Source: Spiroplasma corruscae
GTDB taxonomy: Bacteria > Bacillota_I > Bacilli_A > Mycoplasmatales > Mycoplasmataceae
DNA length: 64,000 bases
NCBI RefSeq assembly: GCF_002237575.1
Contig: NZ_CP022535.1
Location: 372,001 to 436,000 of the forward strand
Reading direction: 5' to 3'
Part shown: positions 1 to 10,274 of the stretch, piece by piece
How positions within the stretch are numbered: position 1 is the first letter of the stretch
How the letters are laid out: each line of letters starts with the position of its first letter
Notes under the pieces: generated by a model
The model's input: only the letters and a program-made list of their open reading frames with translations
What the model was told of the DNA's origin: nothing
Databases searched by the model: none
Program-made: the position numbers and the translations under genes

Positions 1-1354
1 CTCCAGTTCTTCCCATATCAAATAATCCATCAAGTGGTGCAATTACCCCTAGAACAGACATTATAAATTCAGAATATCCAATTCCACCAATAACACCAAC
101 TGTAACAACTGTAGCAGTTCCTGGTACACCTGCAATACCCAGTGATGCAACCACAGTAACAAATAACGAAATAATAAAGTAAGTAAATAATCCCATTGAA
201 TGTGGTGCATTAGAACCTGTTCATAATATGCTTGTTGCTAAACCAGCTTGTATACCAGCACATGCGATAAGACCCATTGTTGTTGAAATTGGAGGTATAC
301 TACTAACAACTTTTTCATTAATTTTCATATCTTTCAAAGCGTTCATTGATACTGGTAAAGAAGCATTTGATGATTGTGTTGAAAATCCTTGCACTAAAGG
401 TCTTCAAGCATTCTTCCATCAAGCACCAAGTTTAACTCTTGACAATAGTATTTGTAATGATAATCAAATAATAGCTATTATTATACATAAATAACCAACA
501 CCAATAACCTTACCTATATTTGCAAGTTCGCCAATTGGTCTTTCGGTAATTGATGTTGAGAGCATAGACATAACTGCTAACGGCATTATTTTCATAAAAG
601 TTGAAAGCATTGATGATGTTATTTTTCATGCAGTATCAGCACCTTTTACAATTGCTTCCATTTCTACTTTATTTCTCTTTGATAAAATTTTTACTGAAAT
701 TCCAGCTATTGCAGCAATTACCATTACTGGGATAATTGTATTTTGTGTTAATGCTGAAAAGAAATTTATTGGTAAATATTCTCAAATTAATTTTGGTAAT
801 GGGACATTATTCTTACCATCAGGTATTGCTTCATCAACTAACTTAAATATTCCACCACCAACATCGGTTGCAATTCCAATAAAGAAAGTTATTGTAAACA
901 TTACTGCAACATTAGTTAGTAATATCGCAATTCCTTTACCTGTTATACGTGCTAAGCCGTTTTCTCCTGGTTTTGCAGTAATTTTAAATATTGCTATAAA
1001 GACAATTGGTATCGTTAATAGGTTTACACCACGAATAAATATGTTTTTAAAGAATTGTGATCAAATATTTAGTTCATTTACTCAATAAATATCACTGTTA
1101 CTATCTAAATACCCTTTTTTTAAGGTTTCTGAGTCAGGAAATTCTATTATTCCTTGGACAACAATACCAAATATTAACCCAATAACCATACCTATAATAA
1201 CTCTATACATAAACGTAATTTTTACTTTTTTTAAAAATATTCATAATCCTATTTGAAGTCCAACAAAAATTAGAATTCCAACTGCTGATTGTCATTTACT
1301 AATTGCAAGAAAATCACGTAAGATGTCATTCTTATTTGATGCTAATAAATTCAT
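1..1354 (-). CDS. Dicarboxylate/amino acid:cation symporter, L-cystine TcyP-like (3' end outside window)
   Basis: Membrane carrier of the DAACS family, which takes up acidic amino acids, dicarboxylates or cystine with Na+ or H+. About 451 codons are visible; the C-terminus lies beyond base 1. The protein is strongly hydrophobic throughout, with several membrane spans. Near the visible end it carries GVPGTATVVTVG and DGLFDMGRT, which correspond to the conserved re-entrant loop and transport-site region of the family. The start ATG (1352-1354) has an aaggagg Shine-Dalgarno sequence. It begins 32 bp after the stop of the CoA-disulfide reductase gene on the same strand, so the two are probably co-transcribed. 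That pairing favours cystine as substrate, but this is inference from context; the family assignment is firm. Confidence 0.85.
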
Positions 1355-1386
1355 TATAATCCTCCTTCTAAGTTAATTAAAATATA

Positions 1387-2709
1387 TTATACTAAAAGTT
1401 TAGATAATGCTATGTGAATTATGTCGTAAGTTTTAGAAAAAGGAGGTGAATAGGGCAAATCAATTTGTTCAATTGATTCAGTAATCTTTGTTTTATTTCA
1501 AATTAGCGTAGCAATACAATAAAACCTTAAGATTGAGTCTTTATCTCCATACATTTGTCCACCAATTATTACATTATCATCCTTATTCATAATTAATTTT
1601 ATATAGATATCTTTTTGACCTTTTAAATAATGAGTATGATCTTTATCTTTTATAAATACTGTTTTTATGTTTAAATTATTTAATTTAGCTTCGTTTTCTG
1701 TAACCCCAGCTCTAGCTACACCTTTATCGAATAATTTGATAATTGAACTTTGTATTGTTCCATTAAATTTACTTTTTATGTCACAAATATTATTTGCTAT
1801 AACTTTTGCTTGTTTTGATGCAACTGTTGCTAAAGGTGAATAACAATATTTCTTTGTAATAATATTTTCAATGACACAACAATCACCACCAGCATAAACA
1901 TCTTTTATATTTGTTTTTCCAAATTTATCAACAATTATAGCATTGTTACTTGATAATTCTAATTCTGAGTTAATTAAACTTTCAGTATTAGGTTTAAAAC
2001 CTGATGCAATAACTACCAGGTCGCATTCAATTTCTTCACTATTTAGTCTTGCTAAAATTTTTGACTCTTTACTTATAAACTCCTTAACTGAGTTACCAAG
2101 GTATAATTTAATATTATTATCTTCTAAATTATTTTTAATTAACTCAGATATTTCAAAATCATATAATCTTGAAGATATTTGATTTTCTAACTCAACAATT
2201 GAAACATTTTTACCAATATTTATTAGATTTTCAGCTAACTCCATACCTATAAAACCAGCCCCAACAATTAACACATTTTTTATATTATTAGAGTTAGAAA
2301 GTTCTTTTAGTTTTTCTGCATCTTCATATTTTGTTAACTTATGATATTCAATATTTTCTAAACCTTTAATTTTAGGTATAAATGCATCAGCACCAGTTGC
2401 TAAAACTAATTTATCGTAGACAATCTCTTTGCTATTTACTAACATTTTCTTATTTTCAAAGTTAATATTTGATATTTTAGAGTTTAGTATAACATCAATA
2501 CCACTTTCATTAAACTTTTCAATAGTTCTTGCAAATAACATTTTCTTATCTTCAAACTCATTACCAACAAAATAAGGTAAACCACAAGCGCCTAGCGAAA
2601 CATAATTTCCGGTTTCTAATACTAGAACTTCATAATCTTTTTTTAGTCTTTTTATTTTAGCGGCAACTCCCATTCCTGTTGCACCACCACCAAGTATTAC
2701 AATTTTCAT
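1387..2709 (-). CDS. FAD-dependent CoA-disulfide reductase / NADH oxidase family protein
   Basis: Flavoprotein of 440 residues in the pyridine nucleotide-disulfide oxidoreductase family. Members reduce CoA disulfide or oxidise NADH with O2, and keep thiol/redox balance in the cytoplasm. Seen in the sequence: an N-terminal FAD Rossmann motif (residues 5-15), the single redox cysteine Cys42 in SLGACGLPY typical of CoADR/Nox, a second Rossmann motif for NAD(P)H near residue 150 (VGAGFIGME), and a C-terminal PYSPPFSKTYD that matches the family's YAPPFSPxWD. The coding frame runs past an in-frame TGA at 1498-1500 to a TAA at 1387; without UGA = Trp this conserved tail would be missed. The cystine-type symporter gene follows 32 bp downstream. 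CoADR versus water-forming Nox cannot be decided from sequence alone. Confidence 0.88.
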
Positions 2710-2748
2710 ACGTTTTCCTCTCTTGATAAAACAAAATGTTTTAAATGC

Positions 2749-2783
2749 TATAATTTATAAGGTTATAACAAAATTATTATAAT
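2749..2783 (+). promoter_or_regulatory. Candidate promoter region of the ECF S-component gene
   Basis: An extended -10 (TGCTATAAT, hexamer 2749-2754) and a second TATAAT (2778-2783) lie in the divergent spacer between the reductase gene and the rightward gene at 2828. No convincing -35 box is visible. In such AT-rich DNA these hexamers are only suggestive. Confidence 0.35.
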
Positions 2784-2827
2784 TGAAATCTAACTAAAAA
2801 TAACCAAATAAATTGAGGTAGTTACTA

Positions 2828-3358
2828 ATGAAAAAATGAATTTGTTCTAAAAATATAGCTAATTGTAGTTTATTAGTTGGAGTAATGTTCATAATGGGGG
2901 CAGTAATAACTACATTGTCATCAGTTACAGGTAAATCAATAATACAATTTTCTGATATTGTTTATTTAATATTATTAGGTAGGATAAACTTATTTACATT
3001 AGTATTAAGCGCTTTAATTTCTGGTATTTTAATTGATTTATATGCAGGTGGATTAATTTTTATTCCAATATCAATATTAGTAAAAATATTAATTGGTTTA
3101 ACGTATTATTTACTCAGAAAAAGAGTAAACATTCACTTAATATTTATTATTAGTTATTCTTGAGTTTTTATTTATAATTTGTACTCTTATCTATTATGAG
3201 ATGCATCTGTTTTAATTGTTGAATCAATTGTTAATGCAATACAATACTCAGTTACAGTAGTAATGTCATCAATTATCGTGTTATCTTTAGAATTAAATAT
3301 GTTTAACAAAAATAAGAAGTTTCATAATAATAAAAATAATAAAGAAGAGATATCCTAA
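2828..3358 (+). CDS. ECF transporter S component-like membrane protein
   Basis: Hydrophobic protein of 176 residues with about five to six membrane spans. The central part, with a GILIDLYAGG-type turn followed by a hydrophobic IxxLVKILIG segment, resembles the conserved core of substrate-binding S components of energy-coupling factor vitamin transporters. These work with a shared EcfA/EcfT energising module that is not in this window. The C-terminus is a short Asn/Lys-rich cytoplasmic tail. The start ATG (2828-2830) is preceded by a gaggt Shine-Dalgarno sequence, and a TGA Trp codon is the fourth codon. The substrate cannot be named. The next gene, convergent, is another S component-like protein. 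Confidence 0.55.
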
Positions 3359-3365
3359 TATAAAA

Positions 3366-3391
3366 AAATCTACACTTGATGGTGTAGATTT
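3366..3391 (-). terminator. Intrinsic terminator of the leftward ECF gene
   Basis: A 10-bp perfect stem (aaatctacac / gtgtagattt) with a 6-nt loop. The T-run lies on the minus-strand side, so it terminates the leftward gene ending at 3408. It sits 8 bp after the stop of the rightward gene and may act on both. Confidence 0.75.
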
Positions 3392-3407
3392 ACCAGTTTA
3401 CAAAATT

Positions 3408-4076
3408 TTAAAGTAATCTTTTATTTACAATTTTTTGAATTCTTATTGTAGTGAGTGTGAATAATACAATTGCAAATAAGTCGAAAATCATAAAACTAAT
3501 TCAAGCTTGGAAAAAAGCAATAATACCATATGCAGAACCTAATTCTACATATCTTTGAAATGCATTTAACAATGCTGAAATTAGTGGAGCAGTAATGAAA
3601 ACAAATACTGCACTAATTGTTAAACTAGTTGTCTTTTTAAAGTTATTTGTAACTTTATAAACACAAAATAATTTATTAAAAAATAATCAAAATAATAATA
3701 CTCATAGCATTAATCCAATACTTGAGGTAAACCTAAACAATGGGCTTTGACCTCAAATAATGAATTGTAGAACGCCATCTAACAAACCTATTATCATACC
3801 CCAGTATAAACCGACTACTTGAAAGCTTATAGCAATAATGTAATATTTAAGTGAAAAACCAACGTTTACACTTGTTATACCTAGTGGTAATAATACATTT
3901 ATAAAACTAACAGCTGTAGACATACTTAGTAACAAACTAACAAGGGTTATTTTAAGAGTCTCACTTCTTAAACCGTTATGTTTGCCTGTTTTGTTAAGTT
4001 TGCTGATCTCATAATCTATATCAATTTCATCTTTTTCAGACTCAATTTCATCAAGATTAGTATCAACTTTCTTCAT
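3408..4076 (-). CDS. ECF transporter S component-like membrane protein with charged N-terminal extension
   Basis: About 222 residues. A charged, acidic/basic N-terminal stretch of roughly 40 residues is followed by about five to six membrane spans. The pattern of a short helix, SxxTAVSFINVLLP, then SLKYYIIAISFQVVGLYWGMIIGLLDGVLQF-like spacing (shown here only as description) fits folate/riboflavin-type ECF S components. The ATG at 4074-4076 was chosen because ggag lies 6 nt upstream; an in-frame ATG 12 nt earlier (4086-4088) has no Shine-Dalgarno sequence. The gene ends at TAA 3408, and several TGA Trp codons are read through. A terminator follows at 3366-3391. The substrate is unknown. Confidence 0.6.
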
Positions 4077-4169
4077 TCTTTTCTCCATTCTAAATAAACA
4101 ATGTATTTAGAATTCAAACATATTCACCTCATAAGTATTATAATATAAAGTATGTAGGTGGAGAATAGA

Positions 4170-4895
4170 ATGTACCAATATTTTACAAATAAAAAAGTTA
4201 ATAATAGTTTTATCATTGACGGTAATGATTTTCATCATATAAAAAATGTAATAAAACTTAAATTAAAAGAGCATATTCATATAGTATTTAATGAACAAAA
4301 GTATTTATGTGAGTTAGAAATTATTAAAGAATCAGAGTGCATTGCTAAAATTATATCTAAAATAGATATTACAAAAAATAAATTTAAACCTATTATTAAT
4401 CTTTATTGTGGAATAATAAGAGAACAAAAATGAGACTATGTCCTCCAAAAAGCAACAGAATTAGGTGTTAATAATATTTACCCAGTTATATTTACTAGAA
4501 ATGTTGTAAAAATAAATAGTAAAGATGAAGATAAAAAAATTTTTAGATGACAAAGTATAATTGATACTGCAGCAAAACAAACAAAATCAATAATAATCCC
4601 TAAGGTCGGAAAAATTATTTATAATTTTAAAGATATTAAAATTGATAACAATTATTTAAATATCATATGTTATGAAAATGAAAAAAATCAAAACTTAAAA
4701 AATATACTTAATAAGAATAATCTTGTTAATGCAATAAATATAGTAATTGGGCCAGAAGGCGGCTTTACAGACAATGAGGTAACATTTTTTGTAAAACAAA
4801 ACTTTAATTCGGTTAGTTTAGGAAATAATATATTAAGAGCGGAAACAGTACCATTATTTGTTCTTAGTTGCTTAATATACGAATATGATATGTAG
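4170..4895 (+). CDS. rsmE: 16S rRNA (uracil(1498)-N(3))-methyltransferase RsmE
   Basis: SPOUT-class methyltransferase of 241 residues that methylates U1498 of 16S rRNA with S-adenosylmethionine. The N-terminal part is a PUA-like RNA-binding domain (HHIKNVIKLK near residue 22). The C-terminal trefoil-knot domain shows WDYVLQKATELGV, IGPEGGFTDNE and LGNNILRAET, the family's SAM-binding motifs. The ATG at 4170 was preferred over an in-frame GTG at 4158 because ggtggag lies just upstream of the ATG. In-frame TGA codons fall where the family has tryptophan. The next gene begins 8 bp after the stop, so both are likely on one transcript. Confidence 0.93.
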
Positions 4896-4903
4896 GTGTA
4901 TTT

Positions 4904-6082
4904 ATGAATAAAATTGAACTAAATAATTTATTAATTAATGATTTGTCGATAATTAATGAACAATTAGATAAGGTTAAATTAGGTAAAGATATCAATAATA
5001 TAATCAAGAAAAATATTTATCTAATTAGAAATAAATTAAAAGGTTCTTTAGATATAAAGACTCATGGAAGTTACTCTATAAACAATGTTTATAATTTTGA
5101 TGATTATATTTCAGTTGATCTAATAGCTATAAAACATGTAAGTAAAAAAATATATATGAAGTATCAAAAAGAATTTGATACAAATGACCATTTTGTTTCT
5201 TGCATTATATGTAACTCTAATTTAATCTTATTTAAAAAAATAATTAATATTTATTTAAAAGACAAAGATGTAAAAGTGAAATGAAAAGAGAAAAATTATT
5301 CACTTCCAACTTCAAATGAAATTATTACCTTTAAAGATTCATTGATAATACATATAAATTATGAAAATCAAAAAGAAATAAGGATAAATCTAAGAACTTC
5401 TATCAAACATGCTGACTACCCTCTAATAATTTGTAATAAAACCATGTATAGAAGAACTTTTACACTAGAGTATACAAAAATTTATAAAACATTAAATAAA
5501 CTTACTCTAAAGAAATTACAGCTACTATATTTTTATATTAGAGTTAAATATAAAAATAAAATAAGTAAGAAAAGGGAATTAACACTAAAGTTAGAAATAC
5601 TTCAAGATTTACAATTACAACTATTAAAAAACAAGTATTTCCAAATTTGATTAGATACAACATTTGAAAAAGTTTTTAAGTCACCAAAAGAAGTAGAACT
5701 ATTATTAGAATCAAAATTAATTTATTATAAAAAGTATAGAAAGATTGATAAACTATACAGATTAATAAAATTGAAAAACTTAAAATGAGTATATCTGTGT
5801 TCTTATAAATCAATAAAGAGGTTTCTAGATTTCTATTTAGATTTTTGTGATGGGTATATTAATAACATAGAAGAGAATTATAGCAATGAAATAATGTTTT
5901 ATTATGATTCGGTTGCTTATTTAAAAAATAAGCTAGATACAAATAATTTTTCTGTTAAAAAGAATAATAAGTTATATGATGAAATTGATATAAAAATAAT
6001 TACTAAGACAATTTATCCGTATGATAAAAACAATGGATTGTTCCTTGTTTTTCTAAAGTTTTTTAAATTTGAAATAATATAG
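4904..6082 (+). CDS. Unknown protein with degenerate nucleotidyltransferase-like N-terminus (tandem copy 1)
   Basis: 392-residue, Lys/Ile/Asn-rich soluble protein that I do not recognise. Residues 54-73 (HGSYS...FDDYISVDL) follow the layout of the nucleotidyltransferase-fold active site, hG[GS] then DhDh after about 15 residues. Only one Asp of the DhD pair is at the expected spot (Ser-Val-Asp), so activity is doubtful. The rest is helical and basic. The following gene starts 12 bp later and shows the same motif layout at the same place, suggesting an old duplication. It follows rsmE closely (8 bp). Three TGA Trp codons join the reading frame. Function is unknown, and the NTase link is a pattern-based inference. 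Confidence 0.6.
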
Positions 6083-6094
6083 AAGGGTAACTAT

Positions 6095-7432
6095 ATGAAA
6101 CTAAATTATGAAATTAATAAATTTAATAGTGCTGTAAAAAAAATGACTTTTAAAAGAAAAGATTTACTTGATTTTATTAATAGTAAATATAATTATATTA
6201 AGGATGAGTTATCAAAGGTTTATATTAACTTTAAAAAAATGGGTGACTTTGCTTATAATACATTTACTTCAAATAATAAAATAATTAATTTAGATCTTTC
6301 AATTGTTAAGTATAACTTTTCTTCTAAAATAACACACGATTCTATACAAAATGAGTTTCTTGAAGTTATTAAGAACATTGATTTTATAAGTGAAATACAT
6401 ACTCATAAAAAGGGTAGCTACTTAAATATTATTCTTAAGTTTAAAAATTATAGTATTAATTTTAGAGTAATTAGTATTCTTTATAAAAAATATAATAAAG
6501 GAAGGTTCTATATTATTAATAAAAATAATGAGAACTACGAAGAAATAGCTATCAAATTACAAGAAGATTTTATCTATGCAAATAAGTTAAGTTCTGGGCT
6601 ATTGTTTTCTTTAAAAAGACTAATGAACTATATTTTAAAAAATGAATTTTGTTATACCTATAACTTAGACATGATAATGCTTAGATGATTCTATGAATAC
6701 GTATGTAAATCAGTAGATGACTTTATATTAAAAAATTATAAAGATAACAATAACTTAAATATTAAAAAGTTTTTAACACCATCGGTGTTTAAAAAATGAA
6801 TAAAAAATAACATTAGTTTCTTGGATTTAGTATATTTTATTTTCGTTAAGTGAGATTCTACAACAACATATTATTATAAATTAAGCGGATTTTTAAATGA
6901 AGAAATGTTTGATGATATTTCTAGATGAAGTCAAAATACATATTCAGCATTTAGTTTACCAAAAAATTACATATCAAGAATAAGTATATTTGATTCAAAT
7001 AATTATGAAGATAAAAGGTATATGCAAAATAATTTATCTGAAGAAGATGGTTTCTCAGAAATAGTGTGATCAAAGTATAAAAATGAAGGCATGAAATATT
7101 TAGTCACTCCAAAATTACGTAGTGGCATACCAAATTTTATAATGTTTAAAAAATGATTAGTTTCTAAATCAAATAGTTTATATTTAATGCTTGGTGAAAA
7201 TTTACAATCAGAAATAAAAACTACTAAAACAAGGGAAGCTATAAATGAATTAAATTACATTGCTAATAATTGATTTACAAAATATAACCAAATGCTAAAA
7301 TATTTGCAACCATTTTTTGATAGAAAATACTCTTTTTTTAATAGTTTTAAAATTGATGAACTTGTAGCATATATACTAAATACTGTTGATAAAATAAGCA
7401 AAGATGATTGACTTATTAAAAATTATTTCTAA
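6095..7432 (+). CDS. Unknown protein with degenerate nucleotidyltransferase-like N-terminus (tandem copy 2)
   Basis: 445-residue soluble protein with no recognised family. Residues 49-70 (MGDFAYNTF...INLDLSI) resemble the GSfaxxT...DhDh signature of CD-NTase or poly(A)-polymerase-like nucleotidyltransferases. The canonical Gly-Ser is Gly-Asp and the first catalytic Asp is Asn, so it is probably catalytically dead or strongly diverged. Residues from about 170 onward are rich in aromatic residues, with many TGA-coded Trp. It has an aaggg Shine-Dalgarno sequence and begins 12 bp after its likely paralogue. A hairpin-rich non-coding stretch follows. Function unknown. Confidence 0.6.
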
Positions 7433-7768
7433 CTTTGAAATTAATTTCTTGGAAAAATTTTGATTTCTTTTATGAAATATGGTAATTATTATATTGAGGA
7501 AAGTTTTTCGTTCCTCATCAGAATTACATATGGTTTTCAAAACTATTAAAAACCATTAAAATGTGATTTACACATTTTAAATAACTACACTAACTTTTAT
7601 ATGTTTATTCCTTCTAATATTTACTCATTTCAATTGTAAGATCCCACAATTAGAAATTAAGAAAATAATAAAAGTAGTTATTTATTTGTTAAAAATTAAG
7701 AATAACATCTCTATACAAATAAAATAATAGTATATTTAGCAAATGCTTAATATACAAATAATTAGTAT

Positions 7769-7834
7769 AAACCTTAATAAATATGCAAAACAAATTACTT
7801 ACTAATTTGCATTACATTTTATTAAGGTTTTTTA
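7769..7834 (+). terminator. Large stem-loop with T-run, probable terminator
   Basis: The arms aaaccttaataaa and tttattaaggttt (13 bp) are followed by an inner atgcaaa/tttgcat stem. A T-run (ggtttttta) follows on the plus strand. It probably ends transcription from the tandem unknown genes or from a structured RNA in this interval. Confidence 0.6.
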
Positions 7835-7882
7835 TATTTATTTAAAATAATAAGTTATGTTTAAACATATATCTAATTAAAA

Positions 7883-7908
7883 AAAAGTATAAATATAACT
7901 ATACTTTT
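7883..7908 (-). terminator. Intrinsic terminator of the leftward gene at 7910
   Basis: A 9-bp stem (aaaagtata/tatactttt) lies immediately after the leftward stop codon. The plus-strand A-run just left of it gives the minus-strand transcript its U-tract. Confidence 0.7.
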
Positions 7909-7909
7909 A

Positions 7910-8434
7910 TTAATTTTCATCATTTATTTTATTTTTTAAAATTTCATTTCTTTTTTTTACATAGTTCTTTTCAGCAGAACCAATATTATGATATAAGTCA
8001 CGACTTACTCTAGTTCTTAGTTTTTTTAATTCCTCGTCACAGAATATTCATGTTAATCATACAATGTGGAAATATCTTAAATACTTTAACTCCTTTTCGC
8101 TATACATTTCAAAACTTAGGTTTGATGCTTCCCCTTGAGCAAAATCAATTCATTTCTGAGGGTCAATCTCTTCTTTATATGCTTCTTTTGCCAACCTTTG
8201 ATACTCAAATGCTTTTTTGACAATTATATCTTCCAGTGATTGAAGTGTATTTGCAATTTCAGTAACTAATGCTTGATCAAAATCATCAAATGAATTGAAT
8301 TGATGCTTAGATAAATAAAACATTTTAGTACTTAGGTTACTCATTGCATTCCCACCGTTACCTAAATGTTCTTTTTCTGATATTATTTTAAATTCTGACT
8401 CTATTTCTTTGTAAAAATCTGATTTGATTCTCAT
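7910..8434 (-). CDS. Conserved-looking hypothetical protein, soluble
   Basis: 174 residues with no signal peptide or membrane segment. It is mixed-charge and largely helical: an N-terminal half with acidic/Gln content and a basic C-terminal tail (KKLRTRVSRDLYHN, then Lys/Asn-rich). I cannot assign a family. It starts at ATG 8432-8434 and reads through TGA Trp codons (for example 8150-8152) to a TAA at 7910. It is divergent from truB, sharing a 110-bp promoter spacer, and ends directly on its own terminator. Codon use matches its neighbours, with no sign of transfer. Confidence 0.7.
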
Positions 8435-8544
8435 TCAATCACCCTTAATTGTTATTAGTATTATACCATAAATTAACTCAAAAAAACCTATGATAAATAG
8501 GGCCTGTATATGTATAATAAAGTTATATTGAAAGAGGAGTATTT

Positions 8545-9462
8545 ATGACTGAATCAGGAGTTTTTTTAATTGATAAACCAAAAGGTATTACATCAAATCA
8601 TTTGATACAGCAATTAAAAAATAAATTAAATATTAAAAAAATCGGTCACGCAGGTACTCTAGACCCAATGGCTAGAGGTTTAATGATAGTTTTAGTTAAC
8701 CAAGCTACAAAAATTTCAAATTATTTATTAAGTAGTGATAAAAGATATATTGTTACATTGGATTTTTTTATAAAAACAGATACAATGGATATCACTGGAG
8801 AAGTTATTGAAAAACAACCATATGAAAAAATTGATAAAAAAATTGTTGCTGATATGGTTGAAAAATTTAATGGTTTTATGTACGAACAATATCCACCTAT
8901 TTATTCCGCAACTAAAGTTAATGGTAAAAAATTATATGAATATGCAAGAGCAGGTCAAGATGTAGAGATAAAGTCAAAAACAGTTACAATAAAAAAATGT
9001 ACTTTAATAGATTTTGATCAAAAAAATGGAAAACTTAGTTTAGATGTCTTATGTAGCAAAGGAACATATATAAGAAGTTTAATTGGTGACATGGCAGAAA
9101 GTATTGGCTTAATTGCAACTATGTCAGTTTTAAATAGAATAGAATGTGGAAAGTTTAGTATTAATGATGCAAAAACCGTTGAAGAAGTCCAAGAAAGTGA
9201 TTTAATTTCAGTTTATGATAGTTTAATGATAAATGATCAAAATTTAATTGAATATCATAAGGAGTCAGACATTATACAAGGTAGAACAATTGAGTTGCAA
9301 GGAATTAATTATCCAATTATATTTATAATTAATCATCAAAAAGAAGTTATTGCAATTTACAAGCATGTAGCACAGAACATTTATAAATGTCAACGTGGTT
9401 TATGAGAAAGTAAAGACCCACTATTTTTAACTGAAGCTGAAAAAGAAGGAAATTATGATTAA
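8545..9462 (+). CDS. truB: tRNA pseudouridine(55) synthase TruB
   Basis: Isomerises U55 to pseudouridine in the T-loop of tRNAs. 305 residues, normal for the family. The N-terminal motif IDKPKGITS and the catalytic segment GHAGTLDPMARGLM (nucleophile Asp40) are intact, as are PPIYSATKVNGKKLYEYAR and CSKGTYIRSLI. A C-terminal PUA-like part follows. The Shine-Dalgarno sequence gaggag lies 7 nt before the ATG. The stop overlaps the start region of ribF (the ribF ATG is at 9455), the usual truB-ribF translational coupling of Firmicutes and Mollicutes. Confidence 0.96.
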
Positions 9463-10195
9463 AATTGTTACTAACCTTAATAATGACGAAGTAATTAATT
9501 TAAATAATAATTTTGTCGCTTGTATTGGTTTTTTTGATGGTTTACATAAAGTTCATTGAAAACTATTTATGAAAGCAAAAAGAATTGCTAAAAAAAATAA
9601 TTTAGGTTTTTTAATTCTTACTTTTTCAAATAAAATTACTAACTTTATAACCGGAAAAGATTATGTGCTATATAATAATAAAATTAGATATAAGCTATTT
9701 AAAGAGAAATGTAATCCTGATTTATTAGTAGAGATTAATGTTAATAAAAAAACTATATCTAAAAGTAAAGAGGATTTTTGTAACTTTTTGATCAATAAGT
9801 TAAATGTAAAAAAAGTTGTAATTGGAGAAGATTTTAGATTTGGTAATAATAAATCAGGAAATGTTAATGATCTAATATATTTTTTAGGTATGGGTAATGT
9901 TAAGATATTTAAAAGAGAAGAAAAAATATCTACTTCAAATGCTAAGATGTTACTTCAAGATGGAAATATTAGAAAAGTAAATAAACTACTGAAATATAAA
10001 TATTTGATCATAATTAAAAAAAATATCAATAATGAATTTTCTATAATAAGTACAAATATCGTTCTAAAAGACGGGTATTATAAGCTGCTAATTAACAATA
10101 AAAAATATGTTGCTAAAATAACAAACAATTTAATAATATTCAAAGAAACTGATTTAGCAGTTTTTTTTAGTTTTTTTAAATATAATTTGTTATAA
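9455..10195 (+). CDS. ribF: RibF-type FAD synthetase, apparently without riboflavin kinase domain
   Basis: 246 residues against about 310 for bifunctional RibF. The N-terminal adenylyltransferase (FAD synthetase) half is recognisable: GFFDGLHKVH (canonical GxFDGxHxGH, second Gly changed), VVIGEDFRFGNNKSG and ISTSNAKMLLQDGNI. After about residue 175 the expected riboflavin kinase barrel with its PTAN motif is not visible. A short basic/hydrophobic tail is found instead. The ATG at 9455 lies inside the end of truB (8-bp overlap) and uses aaggaa upstream. If functional it would make FAD from FMN, and FMN would have to come from elsewhere. It could also be a decayed gene under weak selection. Confidence 0.85.
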
Positions 10196-10227
10196 TTTTA
10201 AAGTGTTTTTACATTGTTTTAATTTTA

Positions 10228-10274
10228 CCCTAGAATTATTACTTTGTATTTACATAAATAAAATAGATTTAGGG
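10228..10274 (+). promoter_or_regulatory. Possible translational control element of rpsO
   Basis: The segment ccctag (10229-10234) can pair with ttaggg (10269-10274), which is part of the rpsO Shine-Dalgarno sequence (ttagggggaact). Such occlusion would fit the known autoregulation of S15 in other bacteria. The pairing is short (6 bp including one wobble), so this is tentative. Confidence 0.3.

Larger units (their letters stand above)
7433..7909 (+). other. Long non-coding interval with a run of stable hairpins; candidate structured RNA
   Basis: No plausible gene is seen in 477 bp. Successive inverted repeats are: tgaggaa/ttcctca (7495-7517), atggtttt/aaaaccat (7530-7556), aaaatgtg/cacatttt (7558-7578), a 9-bp outer pair aataactac/gtagttatt (7580-7588 with 7674-7682) enclosing a hairpin at 7628-7655, gtatatttagc/gcttaatatac (7730-7755), and a long terminator-like stem (7769-7830). 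The density and length of the stems look more than accidental, but AT-rich DNA forms many hairpins. No RNase P, tmRNA or SRP signature is present. The strand is uncertain; the final T-run favours plus. Confidence 0.4.

Noticed and set aside
228-494. Rightward open frame of 88 codons within the symporter
   Set aside because: It lies antisense to a well-conserved symporter gene and has no Shine-Dalgarno.
1498-1500. Apparent stop codons (TGA) splitting nearly all long genes, as in the reductase at 1498
   Set aside because: They occupy tryptophan positions in conserved families and the frame continues into conserved sequence; the UGA = Trp code explains them, so they are not pseudogenes.
7495-7517. 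gaggaaag, resembling the RNase P RNA core
   Set aside because: The rest of the RNase P consensus (ACAGAAA region and flanking helices) is missing; the string forms a simple hairpin.
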